From the NCBI RefSeq assembly GCF_020532645.1, contig NZ_JAJAUZ010000001.1, positions 62,001 to 126,000 on the forward strand: a stretch of 64,000 nucleotides of DNA. The letters are read 5' to 3'. Shown one piece after another: positions 34,934 to 44,503 of this stretch. This DNA comes from Streptomyces bambusae (GTDB lineage Bacteria > Actinomycetota > Actinomycetes > Streptomycetales > Streptomycetaceae). A program made the position numbers and the translations under genes. Position 1 is the first letter of the stretch. Every line of letters starts with the position of its first letter. Under the pieces are notes generated by a model. The model ran no database searches, was not told the DNA's origin, and saw only the letters and a list, made by a program, of their open reading frames with translations.

Positions 34934-35551
34934 TCACAGCGGCCGCAGGGCCGGCTCCTTCTGCACCGCACCGAGCAGCCGATCCAGCGCCATCTCCACG
35001 TCTTCCTTCCACGACAGCGTCGACCTCAGCTCCAGCCGCAGTCGCGGATGCGCAGGATGCGGACGCACCGTCTTGAAGCCCACCGACAGCAGGTGGTCCG
35101 CCGGCAGCACACACGCCGGCCCTTCCCACCGCGCATCGCCGAAGGCCTCAATCGCCCGGAACCCTCGCCGCAGCAGGTCCTTCGCCACCGTCTGCACCAT
35201 GACCCGGCCCAGCCCCTGGCCCTGATAGCCCGGCAGGATCCGTGCCGTGATCAGCTGCACCGCATCCGACGCCACGGGACTGGTCGGAAAAGCGAGCGAC
35301 CGCGGAACGTAGGCCGGCGGCGCGTAGAGCACGAACCCCACGGGCACCTCGTCGACGTAGACCACCCGCCCGCATGAGCCCCACTCCAGGAGCACCGCGG
35401 AGATCCAGGCCTCCTTCTCCAGCTCCGGAGTCCCCGCCTTTACCGCGGCCTCTCCGGTGACCGGGTCGAGCTCCCAGAAAACACAGGACCGGCAGGGCTG
35501 GGGCAGATCCTTGAGGTTGTCCAGCGTGAGCGGTACAAGCCGACGGCCCAT
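34934..35551 (-). CDS. GNAT-family acetyltransferase next to parB
   Basis: 205 residues. The N terminus has a Cys pair, QPCRSCVFWELDP, and the GNAT CoA loop is in PGYQGQGLGRVMVQTVAKDLLRRGF. Such a gene between trxA and parB is conserved in Streptomyces; its acceptor is unknown. ATG 35551 with GGAGGG ten bases upstream. The frame continues to 35749 without family similarity. Same strand as parB, downstream of a terminator-like hairpin. Confidence 0.85.
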   Translation of the reverse strand: MGRRLVPLTLDNLKDLPQPCRSCVFWELDPVTGEAAVKAGTPELEKEAWISAVLLEWGSCGRVVYVDEVPVGFVLYAPPAYVPRSLAFPTSPVASDAVQLITARILPGYQGQGLGRVMVQTVAKDLLRRGFRAIEAFGDARWEGPACVLPADHLLSVGFKTVRPHPAHPRLRLELRSTLSWKEDVEMALDRLLGAVQKEPALRPL

Positions 35552-35762
35552 GATCCGACAAACCCTCCGACGGCTCCCAGTCCCAGGCCCACGGTCACCA
35601 GCCCGGTTCGACTCACCGATCGCATGGCCCCCGCCCCCTCCGCACTGAGGTGCTCTTGCGTGGAAATGCCATACCTGGACGCATCGTATCCACCCAGCGA
35701 TTGCCCCGATACCGGTGGAAAGCAAAAGAGGACAGCCCGCTCTCCACAAGGGGCGGGAACGC

Positions 35763-35792
35763 CGGAGGGGCGGACCGAAGCCCGCCCCTCCG
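35763..35792 (-). terminator. Terminator after parB
   Basis: 11-bp perfect stem cggaggggcgg / ccgcccctccg with an 8-base loop, just past the parB stop on the leftward strand. Confidence 0.7.
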
Positions 35793-35803
35793 CCGCACGG
35801 CGT

Positions 35804-36880
35804 TCAGCTCTCGGAGCCGCCCTGATCAAGCACCCGGCCCTCGCCCGGTGCCAGCGTGGACAGGATCCGCTCCAGATCCTCCATCGAGGCGAACTCGACG
35901 GTGATCTTGCCCTTCTTCTGGCCCAGGTCGACCTTCACCCGCGTCTCGAACCGGTCCGACAGCCGCGAAGCCAGCTCCGTCAGCGCCGGCGACACGCGCG
36001 CGCCGGCGCGCGGACCCTTCGGCTTCACCGAGCTCGACGGGCTCGACCCCATCAGCGTCACGATCTCCTCGACCGCACGCACCGACAGCCCCTCGGCCAC
36101 GATCCGGTGCGCCAGCCGGTCCTGCTCTTCCGAGTCCTCCACGGAAAGCAGCGCCCTCGCATGCCCCGCAGACAGCACACCCGCGGCCACCCGCCGCTGC
36201 ACCGGCGGCGAGAGCCGCAGCAGCCGGAGCGTGTTCGACACCTGAGGGCGGGACCGGCCGATCCGGTCGGCCAGCTGGTCATGGGTGCAGTGGAAGTCCT
36301 GGAGCAGCTGGTCATACGCCGCTGCCTCTTCCAGAGGGTTCAGCTGCGACCGGTGCAGGTTCTCCAGGAGTGCGTCCAGGAGCAACTTCTCGTCTTCCGT
36401 GTCCCGGATGATCGCCGGAATCCGCTCCAGGCCCGCCTCACGGCAAGCCCGCCAGCGCCGCTCGCCCATGATCAGCTCGTAGCGCTCGGCACCCACCTGC
36501 CGGATCACCACCGGCTGGAGCAGGCCCACCTCCTGAATGGAGGTCACCAGCTCGGCCAGCGCGTCCTCGTCGAACACCTCGCGCGGCTGCTTCGGGTTGG
36601 GCGCGATGGCATCCAGCGGAATCTCCGCGAAGGTCGCCCCCGCCACCGAGGGAAGCGCCGGCAGCACCGGCTCCGCCTCGGGCACCGCTGTTTCACGTGA
36701 AACAGCGCTGTGCGGAAGCGTCGCAACCTTCGCCGCCGCCACCCCGCGCTCCGCCGTCAACAGCGGAACAGCCGACGGAGAAGTCGACCCCGCCCCCACG
36801 GCCGTACCCGGCTTCTCCTGCGGAGCAGCGGGAATCAGCGCACCGAGCCCCCGCCCCAGTCCTCTACGTCGCTCGCTCAC
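35804..36880 (-). CDS. parB: Chromosome-partitioning protein ParB
   Basis: 358 residues. Begins [16 protein letters not shown], the ParA-stimulating start. The CTP-binding ParB/Srx domain has [20 protein letters not shown] and [22 protein letters not shown] follows, then the HTH ([22 protein letters not shown]) that reads parS and a C-terminal dimer domain. Residues near 60 include VSRET encoded by an internal parS. Starts GTG 36880, overlapping parA by four bases. It loads at the parS sites listed here and spreads to form the segregation complex. Confidence 0.98.
   Translation of the reverse strand: MSERRRGLGRGLGALIPAAPQEKPGTAVGAGSTSPSAVPLLTAERGVAAAKVATLPHSAVSRETAVPEAEPVLPALPSVAGATFAEIPLDAIAPNPKQPREVFDEDALAELVTSIQEVGLLQPVVIRQVGAERYELIMGERRWRACREAGLERIPAIIRDTEDEKLLLDALLENLHRSQLNPLEEAAAYDQLLQDFHCTHDQLADRIGRSRPQVSNTLRLLRLSPPVQRRVAAGVLSAGHARALLSVEDSEEQDRLAHRIVAEGLSVRAVEEIVTLMGSSPSSSVKPKGPRAGARVSPALTELASRLSDRFETRVKVDLGQKKGKITVEFASMEDLERILSTLAPGEGRVLDQGGSES
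36689..36704. other. parS site 13 (inside parB)
   Basis: Perfect tgtttcacgtgaaaca; with cgc/gcg flanks a 22-bp palindrome. Read as VSRET in the linker between ParB's N-terminal tip and its CTP domain. Confidence 0.92.
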
Positions 36881-38028
36881 TGGATCCCCTCCGCCATGCT
36901 CGCCGTGCTGTGCTGTGCCCCGCTCATCGAGGCGTGCCCGTCGTACGCCATCCCCGCCCCGCGCAGCGCGATCTCGCGAGCCGCCTCCAGGTAGGACAGC
37001 GCACCACTGGAGCCCGGATCGTACGTGAGCACCGTCTGGCCGTAGCTCGGCGCCTCCGAGATACGGACCGACCGCGGGATGCTGGTCCGCAGGACCTCGT
37101 TGCCGAAGTGGCTGCGCACCTCCTCGGCCACCTGGGAGGCAAGCCGGGTCCGGCCGTCGTACATGGTCAGCAGGATCGTCGACACATGCAGGCCCGGGTT
37201 CAGGTGCGCGCGCACCAGGTCCACGTTCCGCAGCAGCTGCCCCAGCCCCTCCAGCGCGTAGTACTCACACTGGATCGGGATGAGCACCTCGGCCCCCGCC
37301 ACCAGGGCGTTGACCGTGAGCAGCCCCAGGGACGGCGGGCAGTCGATGAGGATGTAGTCCAGCGGCTGCTGGTATGCCTGGATCGCCCGCTGGAGCCGGC
37401 TCTCGCGGGCCACCAGGGACACCAGCTCGATCTCCGCACCCGCCAGGTCGATGGTGGCCGGCGCGCAGAAGAGCCCCTCGACGTCGGGGACCGGCTGAAC
37501 GACCTCCAGCAGCGGCCTGCCTTCCACCAGCACGTCGTAGATCGACGGCACATCGGCGTGGTGGTCGATGCCCAGCGCCGTGGAGGCGTTCCCCTGCGGA
37601 TCGAGGTCGATGACCAGTACCCGGGCACCGTGCAGGGCGAGGGATGCAGCCAGGTTCACGGTGGTCGTGGTCTTGCCCACGCCACCCTTCTGGTTGGCGA
37701 CCACCATCACACGGGTCTGCGCCGGACGGGGGAGCACCTCACCCGCACGGCCCACCGCCTGTACCGCCAAACGGGCGGCATGTTCAAACGGGGTGTCGTC
37801 GACCGGGGGAGGTGTTTCACGTGAAACATCCTCGCCCGGCGACTCGGAGCGGGGGCCGGGGACCGGGTCGGCCACGGGCCCCGCAAGGTTGGCGTCGGAC
37901 CGCACGGATTCACTCTCCTCGACGGCAGCGGGCTCGGAACCCCCTGAGCCTCCCATGCCATCGGGGTTGCGAACCAGCGGGGCCCCGTCATCTGGGGATG
38001 AATCCACCGATGTGGACAACTCTGTCAC
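36877..38028 (-). CDS. parA: Chromosome-partitioning ATPase ParA
   Basis: 383 residues. About 110 N-terminal residues are acidic/Pro-rich and disordered, including the VSRET encoded by parS 14. The deviant Walker [11 protein letters not shown] follows near residue 115, then [14 protein letters not shown] and Walker [19 protein letters not shown], and late [20 protein letters not shown]. It binds DNA and ATP, and in hyphae positions ParB complexes. GTG 38028 has AAGGAGG at proper spacing; the frame runs to 38118 through parS site 15, which is unlikely to be translated. Confidence 0.97.
   Translation of the reverse strand: MTELSTSVDSSPDDGAPLVRNPDGMGGSGGSEPAAVEESESVRSDANLAGPVADPVPGPRSESPGEDVSRETPPPVDDTPFEHAARLAVQAVGRAGEVLPRPAQTRVMVVANQKGGVGKTTTTVNLAASLALHGARVLVIDLDPQGNASTALGIDHHADVPSIYDVLVEGRPLLEVVQPVPDVEGLFCAPATIDLAGAEIELVSLVARESRLQRAIQAYQQPLDYILIDCPPSLGLLTVNALVAGAEVLIPIQCEYYALEGLGQLLRNVDLVRAHLNPGLHVSTILLTMYDGRTRLASQVAEEVRSHFGNEVLRTSIPRSVRISEAPSYGQTVLTYDPGSSGALSYLEAAREIALRGAGMAYDGHASMSGAQHSTASMAEGIQ
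37813..37828. other. parS site 14 (inside parA)
   Basis: Perfect tgtttcacgtgaaaca in the disordered N-terminal part of parA, read as VSRET. Confidence 0.92.
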
Positions 38029-38101
38029 CCCCGCCTCCTTGCGGGCGCGAGGGGACGCAGCCGCACGACCGCGGCTGATGATTCCGTGCAGCAGTGAGCG
38101 A

Positions 38102-38117
38102 CGTTTCACGTGAAACA
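38102..38117. other. parS site 15
   Basis: Core exact; first base c. Lies in the parA leader between rsmG and parA, so ParB could bind at its own operon's control region. Confidence 0.9.
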
Positions 38118-38184
38118 CGATGCACGCGCGGCCTCACCAGCCCGCTACGACACTCCGAAATCCCTACCCGTGGGGCGCAACAGC

Positions 38185-38904
38185 TCAGCGGCGCCGGCGT
38201 ACCCGTCCCGTCCGGGCCGCCTTGGCCCGCTTGGCCGCGAATCGCACGCCGCCCGGGCTCTCCCCGACCTCGACCCGCACCACCGTGGACAGCGGGTCGA
38301 CGACCCCTTCACCCACCTGGAGCACCGAGGTCTTCACCACACCGAGCTTGCTCAGCGCGGCCTTCGCCGACACGAGCTCCTCGTCCGCAGTGTCGCCCTT
38401 GAGCGCCAGCATCTCTCCGTACGGACGCAGCAGCGGCACGCCCCAGCCCGCCAGCCGGTCCAGCGGAGCCACCGCGCGGGCCGTGACCACATGCACCGGC
38501 TGGAGCTTGCCCAGCATCTCCTCAGCACGGCCGCGCACCACGGTCACGTGGTCCAGGCCGAGCAGCTCGACGGCCTCCTGGAGGAAGGTCGTGCGCCGCA
38601 GCAGCGGCTCCAGCAGCGTGATCTTCAGGTCGCGGCGCACCAGCGCCAGGGGGATGCCGGGCAGACCGGCACCGGAACCCACGTCGCACACGGTGACGCC
38701 CTCAGGCACCACCTCGGAGAGCACGGCGCAGTTCAGCAGGTGCCGCTCCCACAGCCGGGGCACCTCCCGCGGACCGATCAGACCGCGCTTGACGCCTGCA
38801 TCGGCCAACAGCTCCGCGTACCGGACAGCCGCGGGGAAATAATCGCCGAATACCGCCCGGGCCTCTTCGGGGGCCGGGGGAAGCTCCGCTGCTGCCTCCG
38901 TCAC
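38185..38904 (-). CDS. rsmG: 16S rRNA (guanine-N7) methyltransferase RsmG
   Basis: 239 residues of the GidB/RsmG family: SAM-binding VCDVGSGAGLPGIPLAL, VTLLEPLLRRTTFLQE-like second motif (ITLLEPLLRRTTFL) and HVVTARAVAPL. It methylates G527 of 16S rRNA using SAM; loss gives low-level streptomycin resistance. The C-terminal tail is very basic. GTG 38904 with GGAAGGA 8 bases upstream. It lies between jag and parA in the leftward series. Confidence 0.95.
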   Translation of the reverse strand: MTEAAAELPPAPEEARAVFGDYFPAAVRYAELLADAGVKRGLIGPREVPRLWERHLLNCAVLSEVVPEGVTVCDVGSGAGLPGIPLALVRRDLKITLLEPLLRRTTFLQEAVELLGLDHVTVVRGRAEEMLGKLQPVHVVTARAVAPLDRLAGWGVPLLRPYGEMLALKGDTADEELVSAKAALSKLGVVKTSVLQVGEGVVDPLSTVVRVEVGESPGGVRFAAKRAKAARTGRVRRRR

Positions 38905-39011
38905 GGGGACCGTCCTTCCGTACCGTGCTGTGATGTCTGAACTCTGGGGTGACTGTGAAACCGGGCGGCCGGAGCCGGCCCCGGCGCATGTGAATGCCAG
39001 GCTGACAAAGA

Positions 39012-39042
39012 TCGGCCCCGCCTGCGATACAGACGGGGCCGA
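39012..39042 (-). terminator. Terminator after jag
   Basis: 9-bp perfect stem tcggccccg / cggggccga with a 13-base loop, in the 157-bp gap between the jag stop and rsmG start. Confidence 0.6.
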
Positions 39043-39061
39043 CCTCTCGACTCGCTCCGGA

Positions 39062-39574
39062 TCAGGCCGGGAGCACAACGACGAAGCGCTGCGGCTCCTC
39101 GCCCTCGGACTCGCTGCTCAGGCCCGCGGCCGCGACGGCGTCGTGGACGACCTTCCGCTCGAACGGGGTCATCGGGTCCAGCTTGACCGGCTGGCCGGTG
39201 CTCTTCGCCTCGTCCGCCGCCTTCGCGCCGATCGCCGCGAGCTCCTCGCGCTTCTTGGCGCGGAAGCCGGCGATGTCCAGCATCAGACGGCTGCGGTCAC
39301 CGGTCTCCCGGTGCACGGCCAGGCGGGTCAGCTCCTGGAGCGCTTCCAGGACCTCGCCGTCCCGGCCCACGAGCTTCTGCAGGTCCCGGCTGCTCGAGTC
39401 GCTGATGATCGACACCGCGGCCCGGTCGGCCTCGACGTCCATGTCGATGTCGCCGTCGAGGTCGGCGATGTCGAGCAGGCCTTCGAGGTAGTCGGCCGCG
39501 ATCTCACCCTCCTGCTCCAGGCGGGTGAGGGTGTCGCCACCCTCAGCGGCGGCGGAGGTGGTGCCTTCCGTCAC
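39062..39574 (-). CDS. jag: Jag/KhpB RNA-binding protein
   Basis: 170 residues. A KH domain includes DLQKLVGRDGEVLEALQELTRL and a C-terminal R3H domain is around PFERKVVHDAVAAAGL with the GEEPQRFVVV end. The N-terminal Jag domain of firmicutes is missing, as usual in actinobacteria. It binds RNA and is linked to cell elongation. GTG 39574, 15 bp after yidC; likely co-transcribed with yidC, yidD and rnpA. Confidence 0.93.
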   Translation of the reverse strand: MTEGTTSAAAEGGDTLTRLEQEGEIAADYLEGLLDIADLDGDIDMDVEADRAAVSIISDSSSRDLQKLVGRDGEVLEALQELTRLAVHRETGDRSRLMLDIAGFRAKKREELAAIGAKAADEAKSTGQPVKLDPMTPFERKVVHDAVAAAGLSSESEGEEPQRFVVVLPA

Positions 39575-39589
39575 GGGATGGACTCCTTC

Positions 39590-40693
39590 TTACTTCTTGG
39601 GCGAGGACTTGGGGGGGTTCTGGCGCTGCGACTTCGACTGCCGCTTCGGCTGCTGGCGCTTCTGCGTACCGCTGCTCGCGGCATCCGCGTCGGCGGTCGC
39701 CTCCACGCTCTTGACGACCGTGCCGTCGGCCTGGGCGGCCAGACCCTGCTTCGACAGTGCGGTGACGAACTTGCGCTCGTTGTCGTTGCGGTCCGGACCC
39801 TTGGCCACGATCGCCGAGACGATGTTCTTGCGGCGGCGGCCGCGGACGTCACCGTGCGAGCTGATGTGCTTGAGCAGGCGCTGCAGGTACTGGTCCTGCG
39901 CCTTGCTGCCCGGCGTCGGGTTCTGGTTGATCACGTACATCTGCTGGCCCAGGGTCCACACGTTGGTGGTCAGCCAGTAGACGAGGACACCCACGGGGAA
40001 GTTGATGCCCATGCCGGCGAAGATCAGCGGGAAGATGTACATGAGCATCTTCTGCTGCTGCATGAACGGCGTCTGGACCGAGAGGTCGACGTTCTTCGCC
40101 ATCAGCTGGCGCTGCGTGTAGAACTGCGACAGCGACATCAGGACGATCATGATCGCGGTCACGACCCGGACGTCGGTCAGGGTCGCGCCGAGCGCCTCGA
40201 CCTTCGCGGGGCTGTCCATGAACTTCGCGGCGATCGGCGCACCGAAGATCTTGGCCTCACGCGCGCTGTCGACCAGGCGCTGGTCGAGGACACCGATCTG
40301 CTTGCCGTTCGCGATGCTCGCGAGCACGTGGTAGAGCGCGAAGAAGAACGGCGACTGCGCCAGGATGGGAAGGCACGAGGAGAGCGGGTTGGTACCCGTC
40401 TCCTTGTACAGCTTCATCATCTCTTCGGACTGACGCTGCTTGTCGTTCTTGTAGCGCTCCTGGATCGCCTTCATCTTCGGCTGGAGCGCCTGCATGCCCC
40501 GCGTCGCCTTGATCTGCTTCACGAAGAGCGGGATCAGGCAGATACGGATCAGCACCACCAGCGACACGATGGACAGGCCCCAGGCCCACCCCGAGTCATC
40601 GCCGAACAGGGCGCCGTACAGCTTGTGGAACTGCACGATGACCCACGAAACAGGCGTGGTGATAAAGCTGAACAGACTGGCAATCGTGTCCAC
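39590..40693 (-). CDS. yidC: Membrane protein insertase YidC
   Basis: 367 residues of the YidC2/Oxa1 type without the large Gram-negative periplasmic domain. Spans include [20 protein letters not shown], with the key Arg in the second one, [28 protein letters not shown] and [17 protein letters not shown] long basic, Lys/Gln/Ser-rich C-terminal tail could contact the ribosome. It inserts membrane proteins with or without Sec. GTG 40693, three bp behind yidD. Confidence 0.96.
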   Translation of the reverse strand: MDTIASLFSFITTPVSWVIVQFHKLYGALFGDDSGWAWGLSIVSLVVLIRICLIPLFVKQIKATRGMQALQPKMKAIQERYKNDKQRQSEEMMKLYKETGTNPLSSCLPILAQSPFFFALYHVLASIANGKQIGVLDQRLVDSAREAKIFGAPIAAKFMDSPAKVEALGATLTDVRVVTAIMIVLMSLSQFYTQRQLMAKNVDLSVQTPFMQQQKMLMYIFPLIFAGMGINFPVGVLVYWLTTNVWTLGQQMYVINQNPTPGSKAQDQYLQRLLKHISSHGDVRGRRRKNIVSAIVAKGPDRNDNERKFVTALSKQGLAAQADGTVVKSVEATADADAASSGTQKRQQPKRQSKSQRQNPPKSSPKK

Positions 40694-40696
40694 TAA

Positions 40697-40978
40697 TCAG
40701 GCTCCTTGAGCATTGCGAGGTCTACGCAACGCACTGCGCAGCTGTTCGTGCCAACGCGGGCGTTTACGAGGTGGGACATGATCCACACCGCCCGGGGACC
40801 ACGGATTGCACCGCAGGATCCGCCAGGCGGTGAGGGCAGTCCCCTTCACCGCACCATGCCGGTCGATGGCCGTGTACCCGTAGTGCGAACACGACGGGTA
40901 ATAGCGGCACACCGGCCCGAGCAGCGGACTGATCGTCCACTGGTACAGCTTGATCAAAGCGAGCAGCGGGTACTTCAT
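40697..40978 (-). CDS. yidD: Membrane protein insertion efficiency factor YidD
   Basis: 93 residues with the YidD signature: [27 protein letters not shown], three Cys included, and GGVDHVPP. Small membrane-associated helper of YidC. ATG 40978 overlaps the rnpA stop by 4 bases (ATGA), so the genes are coupled. Confidence 0.96.
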   Translation of the reverse strand: MKYPLLALIKLYQWTISPLLGPVCRYYPSCSHYGYTAIDRHGAVKGTALTAWRILRCNPWSPGGVDHVPPRKRPRWHEQLRSALRRPRNAQGA

Positions 40979-41352
40979 CGAGCCGCGCCTCCCACCAGCA
41001 GCCGCTGTATGGCGGCATCCAGGTCCCGGGCCAGCTGTTCGTGGTCGGCCTCGCCCGATCCGGGCAGAGCACGCACCACGACCAGGCTACCGGCGGGCAG
41101 GACGGCGAGCCGGTCCCGCATCAGGTGGCGCAGCCTGCGCCGGACCCGATTGCGGACGACCGCTCCGCCCACTGCCTTGTTGACGACGAAACCCGCACGC
41201 GTCGGGGAAGCTGAGTCCCCCGGCTCGTGCGGGTCCGTTGCACCGCTGGTACGTAGGTGGACGACGAGGAGCGGGCGGCCTGCCCGGCGGCCCCGTCGTA
41301 CCGCGGTCGCGAAGTCCTCGCGCCGCCTCAGCCGGTTTCCGGTAGGCAGCAC
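40975..41352 (-). CDS. rnpA: Ribonuclease P protein component
   Basis: 125 residues. [21 protein letters not shown] start, [29 protein letters not shown] containing the RNR motif that grips the RNA subunit. It works with RNase P RNA to mature tRNA 5' ends. GTG 41352, 21 bp after rpmH. Confidence 0.97.
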   Translation of the reverse strand: MLPTGNRLRRREDFATAVRRGRRAGRPLLVVHLRTSGATDPHEPGDSASPTRAGFVVNKAVGGAVVRNRVRRRLRHLMRDRLAVLPAGSLVVVRALPGSGEADHEQLARDLDAAIQRLLVGGAAR

Positions 41353-41373
41353 GACGTCATGACCTGTGCGCGA

Positions 41374-41511
41374 TTACGCGGACAGGGCGCTGCGACCCTT
41401 GGCGCGGCGGTTCGCGAGGATCGCGCGGCCGGCACGGGTACGCATACGCAGACGGAAACCGTGGGTCTTGGCGCGACGACGGTTGTTCGGCTGGAAGGTG
41501 CGCTTGCTCAC
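41374..41511 (-). CDS. rpmH: 50S ribosomal protein L34
   Basis: 45 residues: [20 protein letters not shown] followed by a second basic helix ending GRSALSA. Starts at GTG 41511 with GGAG upstream, ends TAA. First gene of the leftward rpmH-rnpA-yidD-yidC series and divergent from dnaA, the classical bacterial origin arrangement. Confidence 0.97.
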   Translation of the reverse strand: MSKRTFQPNNRRRAKTHGFRLRMRTRAGRAILANRRAKGRSALSA

Positions 41512-41863
41512 TCGGGGGCTCCAGAGAATGAATCGTTGTGGCGGGACATCGCCTGGCTGTCACCGTGCGCCCACGAGGAACTCGCGTATCGCCCGAGTGG
41601 CACCGCTAAACGATCACTTGGAGTGACCTTCGCCCATCGGTAGGCAGGCGGCAGCAGCCATCGACAACTCGACCTGGTTACGGTACGCGCGGCTACGCCA
41701 TCCGGTCAAACCGAGCCGCACTGACCCCACACTGTGCACAGCCTGTGGACAACAACTTGAACCACGGCCCCCGCGCTGACTACCTTGGCTTGACCCCGCA
41801 TTTTTTTGTCCCGACCGTCCCAAAGAACCACACATTCGTGGGACCTGTGAGAGAGCGTGCCCT
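41512..41863. promoter_or_regulatory. rpmH-dnaA divergent region with dnaA promoter and DnaA boxes
   Basis: 352 bp. A plausible dnaA promoter is TTGAAC (41757-41762), 18-base spacer, TACCTT (41781-41786). Immediately upstream two facing DnaA boxes, CTGTGCACA (41732-41740) and an exact TTGTCCACA on the minus strand (41744-41752), are 3 bp apart, matching the autoregulatory pair described for Streptomyces dnaA. The dnaA leader has a run of seven T (41801-41807). I did not find a convincing rpmH promoter. Confidence 0.75.
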
Positions 41864-43621
41864 GTGGCTGACGTACCTGCCGATCTTGCCGCAGTGTGGC
41901 CACGGGTCCTCGACCAGCTCCTCGGGGACGGCACGACGGGGATCGAGCCCAAGGACCAGCAGTGGATCGAGCGCTGCCAGCCCCTCGCGCTGGTCGCCGA
42001 CACCGCCCTGCTCGCCGTGCCCAACGAATACGGCAAGCAGGTCCTCGAAGGCCGCCTCGCCCCGCTGATCAGCGAGACCCTCAGCCGCGAGTGCGGCCGG
42101 CCGATCCGCATCGCGATCACCGTCGACGACTCCGTCGGCGAGCCCGCCCCGGCCCCCGCCCCGCCGGCTCCCCAGTCCCGGTACGACGACGACCGCCGCG
42201 ACGCCTACGACGGATACGGCCAGCGCCCCGGCGACGACCTCCCCACCGTCCGCCCCGCCTACCCGGACTACCAGCAGCCGCGCCCCGAGCCCGGCGCCTG
42301 GCCCCGGGCCGGCCAGCAGGACGACTACGGCTGGCAGCAGCCCCGCCTCGGGGGCTACCCCGAGCGCGACCCCTACTCCACCCCGCAGCAGCCCCAGCAC
42401 GGCTACCTGCCGCAGCCCGAGCCCGGCGGCTACGACCAGCAGCCCCCGTACGAGCCGTACCCGTACGAGCCCAAGCCGTACGAGCAGCAGCGCCCCGACC
42501 GCACCGAGCAGCAGCCCGCGCCCGGCCGGCCCGGACCCGCCGCGCCGCCGCCCGCCCCCTCCGGCTCCTCGTCCGGCCCCGTCGAGCCCACCGCCCGGCT
42601 GAACCCGAAGTACCTCTTCGACACGTTCGTCATCGGTGCCTCCAACCGGTTCGCGCACGCCGCCGCCGTCGCCGTGGCCGAGGCGCCCGCGAAGGCGTAC
42701 AACCCTCTCTTCATCTATGGCGAGTCCGGCCTCGGCAAGACGCACCTGCTGCACGCCATCGGGCACTACGCGCGGAGCCTCTACCCCGGCACCCGGGTGC
42801 GGTACGTGAGCTCCGAGGAGTTCACCAACGAGTTCATCAACTCCATCCGCGACGGCAAGGGCGACGCCTTCCGCAAGCGGTACCGCGAGATGGACATCCT
42901 GCTCGTCGACGACATCCAGTTCCTCGCGAGCAAGGAGTCGACGCAGGAGGAGTTCTTCCACACCTTCAACACGCTCCACAACGCGAACAAGCAGATCGTG
43001 CTGTCCTCCGACCGGCCGCCCAAGCAGCTCGTCACCCTGGAGGACCGGCTGCGCAACCGCTTCGAATGGGGCCTCATCACCGACGTCCAGCCGCCCGAGC
43101 TGGAGACCCGCATCGCGATCCTGCGCAAGAAGGCGGTCCAGGAGCAGCTGAACGCCCCGCCGGAGGTGCTGGAGTTCATCGCCTCGCGGATCTCGCGCAA
43201 CATCCGCGAACTCGAGGGCGCCCTCATCCGGGTCACCGCCTTCGCCAGCCTGAACCGGCAGCCGGTCGACCTCGGCCTCACCGAGGACGTCCTCAAGAAC
43301 CTGATCCCCGGCGGCGAGGACACCGCGCCCGAGATCACGGCCGGCGCCATCATGGCCGCCACCGCCGACTACTTCGGGCTGACCGTGGACGACCTCTGCG
43401 GATCGTCGCGCAGCCGCGTCCTCGTGACGGCCCGGCAGATCGCCATGTACCTGTGCCGGGAGCTCACCGACCTCTCGCTGCCGAAGATCGGCGCACAGTT
43501 CGGCGGCCGCGACCACACCACCGTCATGCACGCCGATCGGAAGATCCGCGCCCTGATGGCCGAACGGCGGTCCATCTACAACCAGGTGACCGAGCTGACG
43601 AACCGCATCAAGAACGGCTGA
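41864..43621 (+). CDS. dnaA: Chromosomal replication initiator DnaA
   Basis: 585 residues. Domain I (about 1-85, [20 protein letters not shown]) precedes a long domain II (about 90-240) rich in Pro, Tyr, Gln and Arg, typical of Streptomyces and far longer than in E. coli. Domain III is AAA+ with Walker [12 protein letters not shown] near residue 286, Walker [12 protein letters not shown] near 344 and sensor motifs. Domain IV ends with the DnaA-box-reading [15 protein letters not shown]. It binds the boxes in oriC and melts the origin. GTG 41864. Confidence 0.98.
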   Translation: MADVPADLAAVWPRVLDQLLGDGTTGIEPKDQQWIERCQPLALVADTALLAVPNEYGKQVLEGRLAPLISETLSRECGRPIRIAITVDDSVGEPAPAPAPPAPQSRYDDDRRDAYDGYGQRPGDDLPTVRPAYPDYQQPRPEPGAWPRAGQQDDYGWQQPRLGGYPERDPYSTPQQPQHGYLPQPEPGGYDQQPPYEPYPYEPKPYEQQRPDRTEQQPAPGRPGPAAPPPAPSGSSSGPVEPTARLNPKYLFDTFVIGASNRFAHAAAVAVAEAPAKAYNPLFIYGESGLGKTHLLHAIGHYARSLYPGTRVRYVSSEEFTNEFINSIRDGKGDAFRKRYREMDILLVDDIQFLASKESTQEEFFHTFNTLHNANKQIVLSSDRPPKQLVTLEDRLRNRFEWGLITDVQPPELETRIAILRKKAVQEQLNAPPEVLEFIASRISRNIRELEGALIRVTAFASLNRQPVDLGLTEDVLKNLIPGGEDTAPEITAGAIMAATADYFGLTVDDLCGSSRSRVLVTARQIAMYLCRELTDLSLPKIGAQFGGRDHTTVMHADRKIRALMAERRSIYNQVTELTNRIKNG

Positions 43622-43647
43622 GCCGTTCGGGCGACGTGGGTGAGAGG

Positions 43648-43679
43648 GCGCCCCGGGGCAACTCCCCGGGGCGCTTTTT
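43648..43679 (+). terminator. Terminator of dnaA
   Basis: 11-bp perfect stem gcgccccgggg / ccccggggcgc with a 5-base loop followed by ttttt, a classic intrinsic terminator, 26 bp after dnaA. Confidence 0.9.
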
Positions 43680-44503
43680 CGTGTCCGGGGGCGGTCCTCG
43701 ACGCCGTCCGGGCGCCCAGCGGACGGTGTCCGCGGTGTGAACAGACGACCAAAGCGTTCGATTAGTGAGGTGGTTACGCAAGTTGCCCACAGATCGGGAG
43801 ACTTTGTTCCGTCCACACCCTGGGGACTCTTGCGATCGCCCACAATCTGTCCACAGGCAGGCCTGTTGAGGGACCATCAGAGCTGGTCAGAGGGTTGTGA
43901 AATTGTGGGCGAGAGGTGTCCACAGGCTGTGGACGAAAAAACTGTCCACAGGACTGCCCACAGCGTTGTCCACCGTCGGCCCACAGGCTGGGGCTGCTTG
44001 TGCACAGCCGGAGCCGTTTCGTCCACACGGTTGTCCACTGTTCGGCAACGAGAGGTCCGCAGTCACCACCCGGAGTGAAAGGCGTCACACCAAGGTGGAC
44101 GATTGGCCTGTGGGCAAGCCGGGTAAAGCTGGGGACGATTCTGTGGACGGGGAGGGGCTTCCTGGGGACGGGGTGTGCAGAACTTTCCGTTCTCCACAGA
44201 CAAGGCCTGTTGTCCACCGGTGCCACCCACAGGGTGTGGGGATAAAAAACCGGGGCTGACCTGCGTAGATCGCGTTATCCACGGTATCCACAAGGCCTAC
44301 TACTACCCCCATAGAGAGGTAGGCCGGAATCCGTTTTGAAGCAGGACCTGTGCACAAGTCGTCGTCCGGGCTCGCCTCCGACTCGGGACCGATTTGACGG
44401 GCAGCAGCGTCAGGTGTCGGTGCCGTACGTCAGACTGGTCTCCGGCATTCAGCCGACGACGAAGGCCAGCAGGGCGAGCCAGCAACAGCAGGAGGCGGTT
44501 CCG
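43680..44503. other. oriC: Origin of replication oriC
   Basis: Non-coding dnaA-dnaN gap with a dense array of DnaA boxes of type (T/C)(T/C)(G/A/C)(T/C)CCACA. Plus-strand examples: 43783, 43809, 43836, 43847, 43942, 43954, 43966 (last base off), 44019, 44031 (last base off), 44190, 44210 (last base off), 44275 (TTATCCACG), 44284. Minus-strand: 43904, 43928, 44094, 44109, 44142. I count about 18-20, spread in two groups with a gap near 44040-44090. I do not see an exact TTATCCACA or TTGTCCACA. A short A-rich stretch (ggggataaaaaac) at 44239-44251 is the only candidate for an easily melted spot. Confidence 0.95.

Noticed and set aside
38930..40696. 588-codon rightward frame opposite jag and yidC
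   Set aside because: Composition (Leu/Arg/His/Asp-rich) is that of a shadow frame; jag and yidC are certain.
44336..44503. Extended dnaN start inside oriC
   Set aside because: GTG 44504 has an AGGAGG ribosome site and matches the family's N terminus; the upstream part is origin sequence.
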